From Paenibacillus ginsengihumi DSM 21568 (GTDB lineage: Bacteria > Bacillota > Bacilli > Paenibacillales > NBRC-103111), in NCBI RefSeq assembly GCF_000380965.1, contig NZ_KB905568.1:1-64000 (forward strand): DNA of 64,000 nt, read 5' to 3'. Below the pieces are notes generated by a model. That model was not told where the DNA came from, made no database searches, and saw only the letters and a program-made list of their open reading frames with translations. Numbering within the stretch: the stretch's first letter is position 1; every line of letters begins with the position of its first letter. The position numbers and the translations under genes were made by a program. Below, one piece after another: positions 8,169 to 17,362 of the stretch.

Positions 8169-9240
8169 CCGCTCCGATTTCTTGGCCAGTTCGCCCCGCA
8201 ACCCGTTTCAATTGATGGCGCGCGTCTATCGGCACGTCCTCCCGGGCGTTCGGGAGCAGCTTCAGTTCTGGCGGTCCAGAGCGGAAGCGATGCCGGACCC
8301 CGAACTGCAGCGGCAGGCAATCGCCAGCATGACCGCCAAGCAGTTCCACTGCCAGGGCGGAGCCGTCTATGCGGCTGTGAACCTGTCTCTGAAGCACGTG
8401 CTGATTCCGCTGATCGTCGCTTTTCAGACGATCAGCGATTATTTGGACAACCTGTGCGACCGCAGCACGTCGCTGGACCCGGAAGATTTTCGCAGGCTCC
8501 ATCAATCGATGCTCGATGCCGTCGATCCCGCCGCACCGCTGCACGACTATTACGCCTTCCGCGACGAGAAGGACGACGGCGGCTACCTGAGCGATCTGGT
8601 CAAGACGTGTCAGGCCAGCATCCGGCTGCTGCCCTCTTACCACCTCGTGGAAGACAAGGTGCGCACGCTGGTCGGCTTGTACTGCGACCTGCAGGTGTAC
8701 AAGCATATTCGCCGCGACTTGCGGGAGGAGGCGCTCGACGCCTGGTGGCAGCAGCACCGCAGTGATTACCCGGAAATCCGCTGGAACGAATTCGCTGCCG
8801 CTACCGGCTCCACGCTCGGCGTGTTCATGCTGTTCATGGCCGCCGGCGATCCGGGGCTGCAGCGCGAGCAGGCCGGAACGATCTTCGATGCATATTTCCC
8901 ATATATATGCGGTCTGCATATTTTGCTCGACTATTTGATCGATCAGGAAGAGGACGAGCAGGGCGGCGACCTGAATTTTTGCAGCTATTACGAGGATGCG
9001 GATACGACGGTGGAGCGGATTGCCTTCATCGTCGCCCGCGCGCGCGACCGGGCCGGGCAGTTGGACGGTTCCGCCTTTCACCGCATGATCATCGAAGGGC
9101 TGCTGGCGCTGTATTTGTCCGACCCGAAAGTGAGCGAGCAGCGGCAGGTCAGGCGCGTCTCGCGGGAGCTGATGAAGGGCAGCCCGTGGATGAGAATCTT
9201 CTTCTTCGTGAACAGCATCTGGATCAGAAAAACATCATAG
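8161..9240 (+). CDS. ytpB: YtpB-family tetraprenyl-beta-curcumene synthase (DUF2600)
   Basis: 359 residues from a TTG at 8161 that overlaps the previous stop; an ATG at 8215 has no ribosome binding site and would remove residues shared with the family. The opening RVYRHVLPGVREQLQFW, then MTAKQFHCQGGAVYAA, the Asp-rich DYLDNLCDRS (around residues 98-107) and DYLIDQEEDEQGGDLNFCSYY near residue 260 are signatures of the DUF2600 family. Its characterised member, B. subtilis YtpB, cyclises all-trans tetraprenyl (C35) diphosphate to tetraprenyl-beta-curcumene, a precursor of spore-associated sesquarterpenes. The partner heptaprenyl synthase and SqhC are not in the window. Enzyme cytosolic or membrane-associated; no signal peptide. 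Confidence 0.85.
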   Translation: MVSRSDFLASSPRNPFQLMARVYRHVLPGVREQLQFWRSRAEAMPDPELQRQAIASMTAKQFHCQGGAVYAAVNLSLKHVLIPLIVAFQTISDYLDNLCDRSTSLDPEDFRRLHQSMLDAVDPAAPLHDYYAFRDEKDDGGYLSDLVKTCQASIRLLPSYHLVEDKVRTLVGLYCDLQVYKHIRRDLREEALDAWWQQHRSDYPEIRWNEFAAATGSTLGVFMLFMAAGDPGLQREQAGTIFDAYFPYICGLHILLDYLIDQEEDEQGGDLNFCSYYEDADTTVERIAFIVARARDRAGQLDGSAFHRMIIEGLLALYLSDPKVSEQRQVRRVSRELMKGSPWMRIFFFVNSIWIRKTS

Positions 9241-9379
9241 CTGCGCTGCGAACGGACGGGGCTTGGGGGCTTGGGCGGACAGCGATTCGAATGCATAGTT
9301 CGCCTCCCGTTCGTTCGGAGGGTCGCTTCAATCGTTCATTATGTATTTTTCCTTATACAATCATGAGGAGGACAAGATC

Positions 9380-10345
9380 ATGTCAGTCAAAAAAATTGCG
9401 GTACTTACCAGCGGGGGAGATTCTCAAGGGATGAATGCCGCCGTTCGATCGGTCGTGCGCAGCGGGCTTTTTCACGGGCTGGAAGTGTTCGCGGTGCAGC
9501 GGGGCTACGCCGGACTTATTAATGACGATATTCGTCAAATGGACCTTCGCAGCGTCGGCGACATTATTCAGCGCGGGGGCACCATTTTGCAGACGGCGCG
9601 CTGCAAGGAGTTCATGACGCCGGAAGGACAGCAGCTCGCCGCCGACAACTTGCGCAAGCGGGGGATCGAAGGGCTGGTCGTCATCGGCGGCGACGGCTCC
9701 TATCAAGGCGCCCAGAAGCTCAGCAAGCTGGGAATCAAGACGATGAGCCTGCCGGGGACGATCGACAACGACATCCCGTTCACCGATTTCACGATCGGCT
9801 TCGATACGGCCGTCAGCATCGTTGTGGATGCCATCAACAAAATTCGCGATACGATGAGCTCCCATGAGCGCTCCTCTGTCGTCGAAGTCATGGGCCGCCA
9901 TTGCGGCGATATCGCTCTGTATTCGGGACTGGCGAGCGGCGCGGAGACGATTCTCGTGCCGGAAGTGCCGTTCGATCTCGACGAAGTGGCCAAGCGGATG
10001 GCCGACAACTTCTCGCAAGGCAAGCGGCACAGCATCATTATCGTTGCCGAAGGAGTAGGCAAGGGCGAGGACATTGCCCGGGAAATTACGAAGCGCAACG
10101 GCATCGAACCGCGCACGACGGTGCTCGGGCATATTCAGCGCGGCGGCACCCCGACGCATAACGACCGGATTCTCGCCAGCCGACTGGGCGACTTCGCGGT
10201 GCGCAAGCTGATCGAGGGAGAATCGGGCAAAGCGTGCGGCGTTATCCGCAACGAGCTGGTCGCTACCGATATCGATCAAGTGGTCAGCACGAAGAAAGAA
10301 TTCAACATGAACCTGTACGAATTGGCCATGCGCTTGTCTCAGTAA
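9380..10345 (+). CDS. pfkA: ATP-dependent 6-phosphofructokinase
   Basis: 321 residues from the ATG at 9380, selected because GAGGAGGA stands eight bases before it; an in-frame ATG at 9341 lacks a site. ATP site TSGGDSQGMNAAVRSVVR, GGDGSYQGA, the catalytic PGTIDNDI and the substrate-binding MGRHCGDIA are all present, the length matching bacterial PfkA (about 320). It converts fructose 6-phosphate to fructose 1,6-bisphosphate, the committed step of glycolysis. In many Bacillales pfkA precedes pyk; here a strong terminator follows and no pyk is found, so it is monocistronic. The His in GRHCG replaces the more usual Arg-Asn of E. coli but is common in Gram-positive enzymes. Confidence 0.95.
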   Translation: MSVKKIAVLTSGGDSQGMNAAVRSVVRSGLFHGLEVFAVQRGYAGLINDDIRQMDLRSVGDIIQRGGTILQTARCKEFMTPEGQQLAADNLRKRGIEGLVVIGGDGSYQGAQKLSKLGIKTMSLPGTIDNDIPFTDFTIGFDTAVSIVVDAINKIRDTMSSHERSSVVEVMGRHCGDIALYSGLASGAETILVPEVPFDLDEVAKRMADNFSQGKRHSIIIVAEGVGKGEDIAREITKRNGIEPRTTVLGHIQRGGTPTHNDRILASRLGDFAVRKLIEGESGKACGVIRNELVATDIDQVVSTKKEFNMNLYELAMRLSQ

Positions 10346-10365
10346 GAACGAGGCAGGTCCGCCGG

Positions 10366-10424
10366 AAAAAAACGGCCTAACTTGGGATCGGATATGCTCG
10401 ATCTTGAGTTAGGCCGCTTTTTTT
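10366..10424. terminator. Bidirectional terminator after pfkA
   Basis: A near-perfect stem CGGCCTAACTT...GAGTTAGGCCG with inner GATCG/CGATC is flanked by A7 on the left and T7 on the right, so it can act on both strands. Confidence 0.92.
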
Positions 10425-10761
10425 GTGAAAACCTGAGCGTGTGGATGCTGCTGAATGTTCAAGAAAGACGCCCATGCGGCTTGCGTGGCGGCATCAGATG
10501 ATGAGAATGGTCCGCGTACCGATGATGTACAATGGTTTGTGTACCATGATTTGGGGCCTTCCAGGCGGCAAAAAGCAGGGTATCCAGAGAGATTGCGAAG
10601 TCACCTGAAAGGATGGAACCCTGCTCATGAATACTGTACACGAATTAGGCCCCCGTTCTACTTGAAAATCTTGTGCGGCACTTTGTTCAAGAGAAGATTG
10701 AACAACTTATGATCCCGCCCGCCTCGCACCGTCGGCCGCGCCTCTTCAATACCGCAGCATT
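10425..10761. other. Non-coding region between pfkA and phosphodiesterase
   Basis: About 335 bases with short frames in both directions, none with a ribosome binding site or recognisable similarity. The composition is more AT-rich than the neighbours, and the stretch may be the remnant of a lost gene or element. I see no promoter or structured RNA here. Confidence 0.4.
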
Positions 10762-12390
10762 TTACCAGTGAGCGCTGTCGGTGCGGCTTTGTTGCGGCGT
10801 TCCCGCATCAAGCAGGCGCAAAATCCAATCTCTCAAATCTTTAATCCTTAAATGCGCAGGCCTTTCTTCCGTGCCGACAGTGAGCAGCGGAACGAGCGAA
10901 TCGAGCTTATGCAGCGAGCCGTGGGCGCCCCCGCCTTTGTGAACGTAGGTGCCTTCGCTGCGAAATTCCGACCGCTCTGCGCTTGTTGCGACGAGAAAGG
11001 AGCCTTCCTGCGAATGAAGGGCCCCGTATAGGCGCGCCAGGGCGTCGGGGTAATCCCCGTAGCTGACGCGGCCGCCGGAATAGTCCACGGTCAAGTCGAG
11101 CAGGCGAAGGTTCCCTTCGAGCGACCAAGTCTGCCCGTACGGATCGGTAGTATCGCCTGCGCGGGCATATACAAGCTCTCCTTCACGGTCTGCCAATCCC
11201 GACAGTACCCGGATTTTGCCTTCCGCATCCTTCCAGGCGATCACATCGATCCGCGGTTCCTTGCGCAGCGCTTCGGCTACGGCATCTGGAGCTAGCTGAG
11301 GATCGAGGAGGTAAATATAAGCCATTCGCTCGTTAACGCATATGACGAGCTGATCTTCGGGACGGATTTCCTCCAGCCCGGCGACCCGATAAGCGTCCAG
11401 CGTCTGCCGAATAGGGATCGCTTCTTCAGAACGGTCCGCCGCCATGGCCGCTTGACCGCTGTCCCCGATCACAATCCAGATGATGTCCTCCAGCGCCTTC
11501 TCCCAAGAACCGAACGCATTCAGCAAATTTTGCAGCTGCTTGTCCGCTTTCGCCAAGCCGCGCGGGTGAGCCGGCCCAAAGCGGTGAATATCCTGATCAT
11601 TGCCGGGCAAATACAATAACGTAAACGGGGGAAGCTGACCTTGCTCGACCAAATAGCGGAATTCATGTACGGAATAGGCGTCGTTCATGCCGAGTTTTTG
11701 CCAGGAATGGGCGTGCTGCCTCCGCGAAGACGGATCGATCGAAGCGAAGGCGCCCAGGGAGAAGAGAGGAGGCCCGAACGTCTGATATCGCTCGGAGCCC
11801 GATGCGGCGGCGGCCACCGTCTTGGGAACCTCCAGCGTATGCGGCGACGGCCCGCGGTAAATGAGCGCATTGATCGAAGCGGAACGCATGCCTCTTGCGG
11901 CTAACGTTTCATGAAGCGTCGGCGTTTGCTTGCTGAGGTGCTCGTTGTTTAATGCAAACAAGCTGTCCGTTAAAACAGAATGAGGGCCGACCTTCATAAT
12001 CTCAACCAGCGAGCTGCCGTAATTGACATAGCGGCGATGCGGGACGTCGAACCAGAACAAGCCCGGAATGCGGTGCTGGTCGGCGTAGGTTCCCGTCAGC
12101 AGCGTGCTGTCGATCGTGACGGACATTGTGGGGAACGAGCTGACCATGCCCGTCTCGTAACGCCCATGCTTCATGAGAAACGATAGCGCAGGCAGCTTGC
12201 CGCCGCGCAATGCTTCCTGCAGCGTCTCGTCCATGAGCGAATCGAGGACGATCAGCACGACGCGCTTGCCCGCGTGCGCGTCCGATTGCATGCGAAGCGG
12301 CGAAGTTGATTCCGGTCCGCTGCACGCCGCCATCCATCCGAGCAACAACCATCCGATTATGAAACGGCATATTAGATGTCTCGATTTCAC
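10762..12390 (-). CDS. Lipoprotein alkaline phosphatase-superfamily phosphodiesterase
   Basis: 542 residues from a GTG at 12390 with GGAGGG upstream. A lipoprotein signal peptide is clear: MKSRHLICRFIIGWLLLGW then the lipobox MAAC, so Cys-22 or so would be lipidated. The mature part has VVLIVLDSLMDETL (first metal Asp), the nucleophile region SSFPTMSVTIDSTLLTG (Thr), DQHRIPG, DQDIHRFGP and a late GGAHGSLHKLDSLVPLL, the metal-site pattern of type I phosphodiesterase/nucleotide pyrophosphatase enzymes (PF01663). It would act outside the membrane on phosphodiesters, nucleotides or a lipid headgroup; the substrate is not deducible. It stands alone. Confidence 0.85.
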   Translation of the reverse strand: MKSRHLICRFIIGWLLLGWMAACSGPESTSPLRMQSDAHAGKRVVLIVLDSLMDETLQEALRGGKLPALSFLMKHGRYETGMVSSFPTMSVTIDSTLLTGTYADQHRIPGLFWFDVPHRRYVNYGSSLVEIMKVGPHSVLTDSLFALNNEHLSKQTPTLHETLAARGMRSASINALIYRGPSPHTLEVPKTVAAAASGSERYQTFGPPLFSLGAFASIDPSSRRQHAHSWQKLGMNDAYSVHEFRYLVEQGQLPPFTLLYLPGNDQDIHRFGPAHPRGLAKADKQLQNLLNAFGSWEKALEDIIWIVIGDSGQAAMAADRSEEAIPIRQTLDAYRVAGLEEIRPEDQLVICVNERMAYIYLLDPQLAPDAVAEALRKEPRIDVIAWKDAEGKIRVLSGLADREGELVYARAGDTTDPYGQTWSLEGNLRLLDLTVDYSGGRVSYGDYPDALARLYGALHSQEGSFLVATSAERSEFRSEGTYVHKGGGAHGSLHKLDSLVPLLTVGTEERPAHLRIKDLRDWILRLLDAGTPQQSRTDSAHW

Positions 12391-12612
12391 CGCTGTCCCT
12401 CCTGGTCTGCTGCCGCAATCCGCGAAAATCCATGTTGTTCATAGGATTGCCAAAATACAAATAAAAAATTTTCGATTTCGTCTGCAGAGAAGGCGATGCT
12501 CTTGCGGAGTGGAGCGACGGAAATGCATACCGCGCAAACGCGGATGTTCGGCCTTGGCGTGATCTTGCCAATATCCTGGACTTTCGATAGGATATAAAGG
12601 AATCGCTGTTTG

Positions 12613-12729
12613 GCGGACGAAGCAGGCGGATGAAGCAGACGTACGAAGCAGACGTACGAAGCAGGCGGACAATGCAGGCGGATGATGCGGACGGACAATG
12701 CAGACGTACGAAGCAGGCGGACAAGCGGC
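12613..12729. repeat. 13-bp tandem repeat, nine copies
   Basis: Nine consecutive 13-base units starting at 12613 follow the pattern RCGKAYRAWGCAG (for example ACGTACGAAGCAG three times). Because 13 is not a multiple of three it cannot encode a periodic peptide. It lies between the divergently placed phosphodiesterase and FMN reductase genes, followed by a purine-rich stretch with recurring GCGGCAA/AAGCGG words. Confidence 0.9.
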
Positions 12730-12840
12730 CACCGCGGCAATAAAGCGGCCATCGGGCTATTGCGGCAAAATAAGCGGAATTAGAGGCAAATAAGCAGCTT
12801 TAGCGGCAATAGAGGAGAACATGGGAGAGGTGGAGTTCAG

Positions 12841-13377
12841 ATGAAAATAGCGATGATAGCCGGAAGCAATCACAGTCAATCGACCAGTACGGCGCTGTGC
12901 CGATATATCGGCAAGGTGCTGGAGAGCAAAGGGCACGAGGCGGTTTTGTTCGATGTGTACCGCAAGCCGCTGCCGATGTATACGAATGACAGGGACGATT
13001 CCGAGCATGTCCATGTCGCGGAGCTGAGAAGGCTGCTGCTGGAATCGGACGGCGTCGTCCTGGCTACGCCGGAATATCACGGAGCCCCTTCGGGCGCGCT
13101 CAAAAATGCGCTGGACTTTACAGGCTTCGATCATTTTAACGGCAAAGTCGTCCTCAGCGTCAGCTCGGCCGGCGGAGCGGTAGGAGTCAGCTCGCTGCAG
13201 CAGCTGCAAACCATCGTGCGCAACGTGCACGGCATCAACTGCCCGGAATGGATCTCGATCGGGGCAGACCAGCGGCGGATGAACGAGCAGGGCGAGCCCG
13301 AGGATGCCAAGACGAGAGAGCGGGTGCAGCGAACCGTAGATTATTTTGTCAGCATGATCGAGAAATTTAAGGCATGA
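12841..13377 (+). CDS. NADPH-dependent FMN reductase family protein
   Basis: 178 residues from the ATG at 12841 with GGAGAGGTGGAG upstream. The flavodoxin-like fold is marked by the N-terminal strand and phosphate loop MIAGSNHSQSTSTALC, the second-loop TPEYHGAPSGALKNALDF (flavin-binding PEYHGxxSGxLKNxLD motif of the NADPH-dependent FMN reductase/azoreductase family) and VVLSVSSAGGAVGVSSLQQL. It probably binds FMN and reduces quinones, azo compounds or free flavin with NAD(P)H; the natural substrate is not deducible. The gene is single, with its own terminator. Confidence 0.9.
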   Translation: MKIAMIAGSNHSQSTSTALCRYIGKVLESKGHEAVLFDVYRKPLPMYTNDRDDSEHVHVAELRRLLLESDGVVLATPEYHGAPSGALKNALDFTGFDHFNGKVVLSVSSAGGAVGVSSLQQLQTIVRNVHGINCPEWISIGADQRRMNEQGEPEDAKTRERVQRTVDYFVSMIEKFKA

Positions 13378-13390
13378 CATCTTTCCGGTG

Positions 13391-13426
13391 CCGGAACAGG
13401 CGGATAGCCTTTCCGGTCGTTTTTTT
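13391..13426 (+). terminator. Terminator after FMN reductase
   Basis: Stem CCGGAA-AGGC / GCCT-TTCCGG with a short loop, followed by CG and T7. Confidence 0.75.
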
Positions 13427-13435
13427 GCTCAGCAG

Positions 13436-13470
13436 TGATGATGTACGTACAATGCAATAGCTGGTATAAT
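13436..13470 (+). promoter_or_regulatory. araR promoter with probable AraR operator
   Basis: An extended -10 TGGTATAAT ends at 13470. Upstream, ATGTACGTACAAT (13441-13453) is a half-degenerate copy of the AraR operator whose perfect form lies before araD, which points to autoregulation of araR. Confidence 0.65.
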
Positions 13471-13527
13471 GTCTTGTATTCAAGCTTCATTGTTACTTAA
13501 GAACGGTGTTTCGGAAGAGGTGCAGCG

Positions 13528-14643
13528 GTGGATTTGCAGTCGATACCCAAATATATGCAGCTGAAGCAGGAAATATTGCAATGGATCACCGGCGGAAGGC
13601 TGAAGCCGGACGACCGGCTGCCGACGGAATTCGAGCTGTCCGATACGTTCGCCATGAGCCGGCAGACGGTGCGCCAGGCCATCGGCGAGCTGGTGCAGGA
13701 AGGATGGCTGTATCGGGTTCAGGGAAAAGGGACCTTCGTCTCCAGCGCGCTGCCTCAGCAGAAGAAGAATGAGTCGGCGCCGGCGATCGGCATTGTCACA
13801 ACCTATATATCGGATTACATTTTTCCGCAAATCGTGCGGGGAGCGGAAGCGGCGCTGCGCGGCAGCGGCTATCGTCTTGTGCTCTCTTGTACGGACAACG
13901 ATAAGGATAAGGAAAAGCAGTGCCTGGAGATGATGCTGGAGCATCCGCTATCGGGATTGATCGTGGAGCCGACCAAGAGCGCGCAGGGCAATCCGAATCT
14001 CGATTACTTCCTGTCGCTCAATTTGTCCGGCATCCCTTATATGATGATCAACGAGCGGTATCCCGATTTGGACGCCCCGTGCATCAAGGTCGACGACGAG
14101 CTGGGAGGGTTTCTCGCTGCCGATCATTTGATCAGCCTTGGGCACCGGCGCATCGCCGGCTTCTTCAAGGTGGACGATCTGCAGGGCGTAAACCGCATGA
14201 AGGGGTTCATTCGCGCGCATAGGGAGCGTCAGCTAGGCCTTAGTCCGGACAACGTCATCCGTTACGTCACCGAGGAGAAGAGGACGAAGCCGTACAAGGA
14301 AGCGGAAGCGATGCTGGCGGGGAGCGGAGACGGGCGGCCGACCGCTTTCGTCTGCTATAACGACGAGCTGGCGGTGATGCTGCTCGAGGCGGTGCGTCGC
14401 ATCGGACTGCGCGTGCCGGAGGACCTGTCGATCGTCGGCTACGACGATTCGTTCCTCGCCACCGCTACGGAGGTGAAGCTGACGACGCTGACGCATCCGA
14501 AGGAGGAGCTCGGCGTGAAGGCGGCGGAGATGCTTATGGCGATGATCGAGGCGAAGCGGCCGCCCGGCGAAGAAGAAGGGTACGTCTACCGTCCGGAGCT
14601 CATCGTTCGCGGCTCGACGTGCGCGCCCGGCGAAATGGCGTAG
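13528..14643 (+). CDS. araR: Arabinose operon repressor AraR (GntR/LacI chimera)
   Basis: 371 residues from a GTG at 13528 with AGAGGTG upstream. Residues 1-70 are a GntR-type winged helix (PKYMQLKQEILQWI, LPTEFELSDTFAMSRQTVRQAI, GTFV). Residues about 85-365 are a LacI-type periplasmic-binding effector domain (AIGIVTTYISDYIFPQIVRG, GLIVEPTKSA, DDELGGFLAADHLISLGHRRIAGF, VGYDDSFLATAT). That combination and its location before araD-araB identify AraR, which represses arabinose genes and is released by L-arabinose. Operator-like sequences occur before both araR and araD, in agreement. Confidence 0.92.
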   Translation: MDLQSIPKYMQLKQEILQWITGGRLKPDDRLPTEFELSDTFAMSRQTVRQAIGELVQEGWLYRVQGKGTFVSSALPQQKKNESAPAIGIVTTYISDYIFPQIVRGAEAALRGSGYRLVLSCTDNDKDKEKQCLEMMLEHPLSGLIVEPTKSAQGNPNLDYFLSLNLSGIPYMMINERYPDLDAPCIKVDDELGGFLAADHLISLGHRRIAGFFKVDDLQGVNRMKGFIRAHRERQLGLSPDNVIRYVTEEKRTKPYKEAEAMLAGSGDGRPTAFVCYNDELAVMLLEAVRRIGLRVPEDLSIVGYDDSFLATATEVKLTTLTHPKEELGVKAAEMLMAMIEAKRPPGEEEGYVYRPELIVRGSTCAPGEMA

Positions 14644-14676
14644 TCCGGTTTGTCCCATCCTCTGCAAAAATAATTG

Positions 14677-14705
14677 CTGACAAATTTGTACGTACAAATT
14701 ATAAT
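14677..14705 (+). promoter_or_regulatory. araDB promoter with AraR operator filling the spacer
   Basis: CTGACA (14677-14682) and TATAAT (14700-14705) are separated by exactly 17 bases. The palindrome AATTTGTACGTACAAATT (14683-14700) occupies the whole spacer and matches the B. subtilis AraR operator consensus. A bound repressor would block RNA polymerase directly. Confidence 0.9.
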
Positions 14706-14749
14706 GGACGTAGCGAATTAGCGATAATTTTTGGGAGGAGGGACTTAAG

Positions 14750-15439
14750 TTGTTAGAACAACTGAAGAGTAAAGTGCTGCAAGCAAACCTCGATTTGCCC
14801 AAGTACGGTTTGGTCACCTTTACATGGGGGAACGTCAGCGGCATCGACCGGGAGCGGGGCCTTGTCGTCATCAAGCCGAGCGGCGTTCCTTACGAGACGA
14901 TGACCGTTGACGATATGGTCGTCGTCGATCTGGAGGGGAACGTCGTCGGCGGCCACCGCAAGCCGTCGTCCGATACGCCGACGCATCTTGTGCTGTACCG
15001 CGCTTTTCCCGGCATTGGCGGAATCGTGCATACCCATTCCCCGTGGGCTACGAGCTGGGCGCAGGCCGGACGCGGCATCCCTGCTCTGGGAACGACTCAT
15101 GCCGATTACTTCTACGGTGAGATACCGTGCACCAGACCGATGACGGAGGAGGAGATTCGCGGGGCTTACGAGCGCGATACGGGAACCGTCATTGTGGAAG
15201 CGTTTCAACAACGGGACCCGCTGCAGGTGCCCGGCGTGCTCGTGCATGCCCATGCGCCGTTTGCCTGGGGCACCGATCCCGATAATGCGGTGCACAATGC
15301 GGTCGTGCTGGAGGAGGTCGCCAAAATGGCCTGTCATACGTTCATGCTGAATCCCGCTTCCGGGCCGATGAGCCAGCATTTGCTCGACAAGCATTTTCTT
15401 CGCAAGCACGGGGCGAACGCGTATTACGGACAGAAGTAG
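14750..15439 (+). CDS. araD: L-ribulose-5-phosphate 4-epimerase
   Basis: 229 residues, matching AraD length, starting at a TTG (14750) with GGGAGGAGGG upstream. Class II aldolase/epimerase signatures are visible: [11 protein letters not shown] (phosphate binding), [10 protein letters not shown], the zinc ligands in [14 protein letters not shown] (His-x-His) and [10 protein letters not shown] (third His). The enzyme converts L-ribulose 5-phosphate to D-xylulose 5-phosphate, feeding the pentose phosphate pathway. It is the first gene after the AraR-controlled promoter, 30 bases before araB. Confidence 0.95.
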   Translation: MLEQLKSKVLQANLDLPKYGLVTFTWGNVSGIDRERGLVVIKPSGVPYETMTVDDMVVVDLEGNVVGGHRKPSSDTPTHLVLYRAFPGIGGIVHTHSPWATSWAQAGRGIPALGTTHADYFYGEIPCTRPMTEEEIRGAYERDTGTVIVEAFQQRDPLQVPGVLVHAHAPFAWGTDPDNAVHNAVVLEEVAKMACHTFMLNPASGPMSQHLLDKHFLRKHGANAYYGQK

Positions 15440-15469
15440 CGCATAGCGACGAATGGGGGAGGAATTGCA

Positions 15470-17152
15470 ATGACTCGAAAATATGCCATCGGCGTCGATT
15501 ACGGCACAGAATCGGGAAGAGCGCTGCTTGTCGATGTCGCTACGGGAGAAGAGATCGCCACGCATGTGACGCCCTATCCGCACGGCGTGATCGACGAGAA
15601 GCTGCCGGGCACGGGGCAAATGCTGGAGCACGATTGGGCGCTGCAGCATCCGGACGATTATCTCGAGGTGCTGCGCCGCTCGGTTCCGGCCGTCGTGCGG
15701 GAGGCGGGAATCGATCCCGCCGACGTGATCGGCGTAGGCATCGACTTCACCGCCTGCACGATGCTGCCGGTCGACGAGACGCTGCAGCCGCTCTGCTTCG
15801 ACGAGCGGTATGCCGCGAACCCGCACAGCTGGGTGAAGCTGTGGAAGCATCACGCCGCCCAGGACGAGGCGAACCGGCTGAACGCCGTCGCCGCAGAGCG
15901 GGGGGAGCGATTCTTGCCCCGTTACGGCGGAAAAATTTCATCCGAATGGATGTTTGCTAAAATATGGCAAATTCTGAACGAAGCGCCGGAGATCTACGAG
16001 CGGACCGACTTGTTCCTCGAGGCAACCGATTGGGTCATTGCGCAGATGACCGGCAATGCGCTGCGCAACAGCTGCACCGCCGGCTACAAGTCGATCTGGC
16101 ATAAAGATGAAGGCTACCCGTCGCCCGAGTTTCTGTCCGCTCTCGATCCGCGGCTGGCGAATCTTACCGCGACGAAGCTGCGCGGCGAGATCGTGCCGCT
16201 CGGCACGAAGGCCGGCGGACTTAAGCCGGAGATGGCCGCGCAGATGGGTCTTCGCCCCGGTACGGCGGTTGCCGTCGGCAACGTCGATGCCCATGCGGCC
16301 GTGCCCGGCGTCGGCGTCGTCACGCCAGGCAAGCTGGTGATGGCCATGGGGACGTCCATCTGCCATATGCTGCTGGGCACCGAGGAGAAGACGGTCGAAG
16401 GCATGTGCGGCGTCGTCGAGGACGGCATCATTCCGGGCTATTACGGCTACGAGGCCGGCCAATCCGCCGTCGGCGACATTTTCGCCTGGTATGTGGAGCA
16501 GTGCGTCCCCGCATATGTCGAGAAGGCGGCACAGGAAGAAGGCATCAGCGTCCACGAATGGCTGGAGCGCCGGGCCGCTGCCTACAAGCCGGGCCAAACC
16601 GGGCTGCTGGCGCTCGATTGGTGGAACGGGAACCGGTCTGTCCTGGTCGATGCCGACCTCACCGGACTGATCGTGGGGCTGACGCTGTCCACGAAGCCTG
16701 AGGAAATTTACCGGACGCTGCTGGAAGCGACCGCGTTCGGCACGCGCAAAATCGTCGACGCCTTCCATATGAACGGTGTGGAAGTTCAAGAGCTGTACGC
16801 ATGCGGCGGACTGCCGCAGCGCAACCGGCTGCTCATGCAAATCTACGCGGACGTGACCGGCAGAGAAATCAAAATCGCGGCATCGACCCAGACGCCGGCG
16901 CTCGGTGCGGCCATGTTCGGAGCCGTCGCCGCGGGCGGGGCTGCCGGCGGCTACGATTCGATCGTCGAAGCGGCTCAGCGCATGGGACGGGTGCGCGAGG
17001 AGACGTTCAAGCCGATTCCGGAGCATGTAGCCGTGTACGACAAGCTGTATGAGGAATACACCCGGCTGCACGATCATTTCGGCCGCGGCGGCAACGATGT
17101 CATGAAGCGGCTGAAAGTGCTGAAGGAAGAAGCATCGGCGCAGGCGCATTAA
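15470..17152 (+). CDS. araB: L-ribulokinase
   Basis: 560 residues, the length of B. subtilis AraB, from an ATG at 15470 with GGGGGAGGA upstream. FGGY-kinase features: [18 protein letters not shown] (N-terminal phosphate loop), [16 protein letters not shown], the actin-fold [15 protein letters not shown] segment and [24 protein letters not shown] near the C-terminus. It phosphorylates L-ribulose at O5 with ATP. The isomerase gene araA, needed to make ribulose from arabinose, is not in this window; a terminator follows araB, so araA must be elsewhere. Confidence 0.96.
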   Translation: MTRKYAIGVDYGTESGRALLVDVATGEEIATHVTPYPHGVIDEKLPGTGQMLEHDWALQHPDDYLEVLRRSVPAVVREAGIDPADVIGVGIDFTACTMLPVDETLQPLCFDERYAANPHSWVKLWKHHAAQDEANRLNAVAAERGERFLPRYGGKISSEWMFAKIWQILNEAPEIYERTDLFLEATDWVIAQMTGNALRNSCTAGYKSIWHKDEGYPSPEFLSALDPRLANLTATKLRGEIVPLGTKAGGLKPEMAAQMGLRPGTAVAVGNVDAHAAVPGVGVVTPGKLVMAMGTSICHMLLGTEEKTVEGMCGVVEDGIIPGYYGYEAGQSAVGDIFAWYVEQCVPAYVEKAAQEEGISVHEWLERRAAAYKPGQTGLLALDWWNGNRSVLVDADLTGLIVGLTLSTKPEEIYRTLLEATAFGTRKIVDAFHMNGVEVQELYACGGLPQRNRLLMQIYADVTGREIKIAASTQTPALGAAMFGAVAAGGAAGGYDSIVEAAQRMGRVREETFKPIPEHVAVYDKLYEEYTRLHDHFGRGGNDVMKRLKVLKEEASAQAH

Positions 17153-17192
17153 TTAGGCCGCGGCGGCCGGCACAGACGCATGGTCCGTTCAG

Positions 17193-17257
17193 AGGGCAGC
17201 AGCTTCGCTGAAAGGCTTCCATTTCGGGAGCGGGCGAAGCTTGCTGCCTTCTATTTT
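17193..17257 (+). terminator. Terminator after araB
   Basis: Stem AGGGCAGC-AGCTTCGC / GCGAAGCT-T-GCTGCCTT with a loop of about 25 bases, followed by TATTTTT. Confidence 0.75.
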
Positions 17258-17362
17258 TGCACTTGATTCCGGTCCCAGCGGCATGTCCTCTCATGGTATA
17301 ATGAATCCGATATGAAGAGAGATATGAACAGACGCTCTCTGAAGAACGGAGGATACATAACG

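Noticed and set aside
10455-10712. 85-residue frame after pfkA
   Set aside because: No ribosome binding site, no similarity, and codon use unlike neighbours; left as non-coding.
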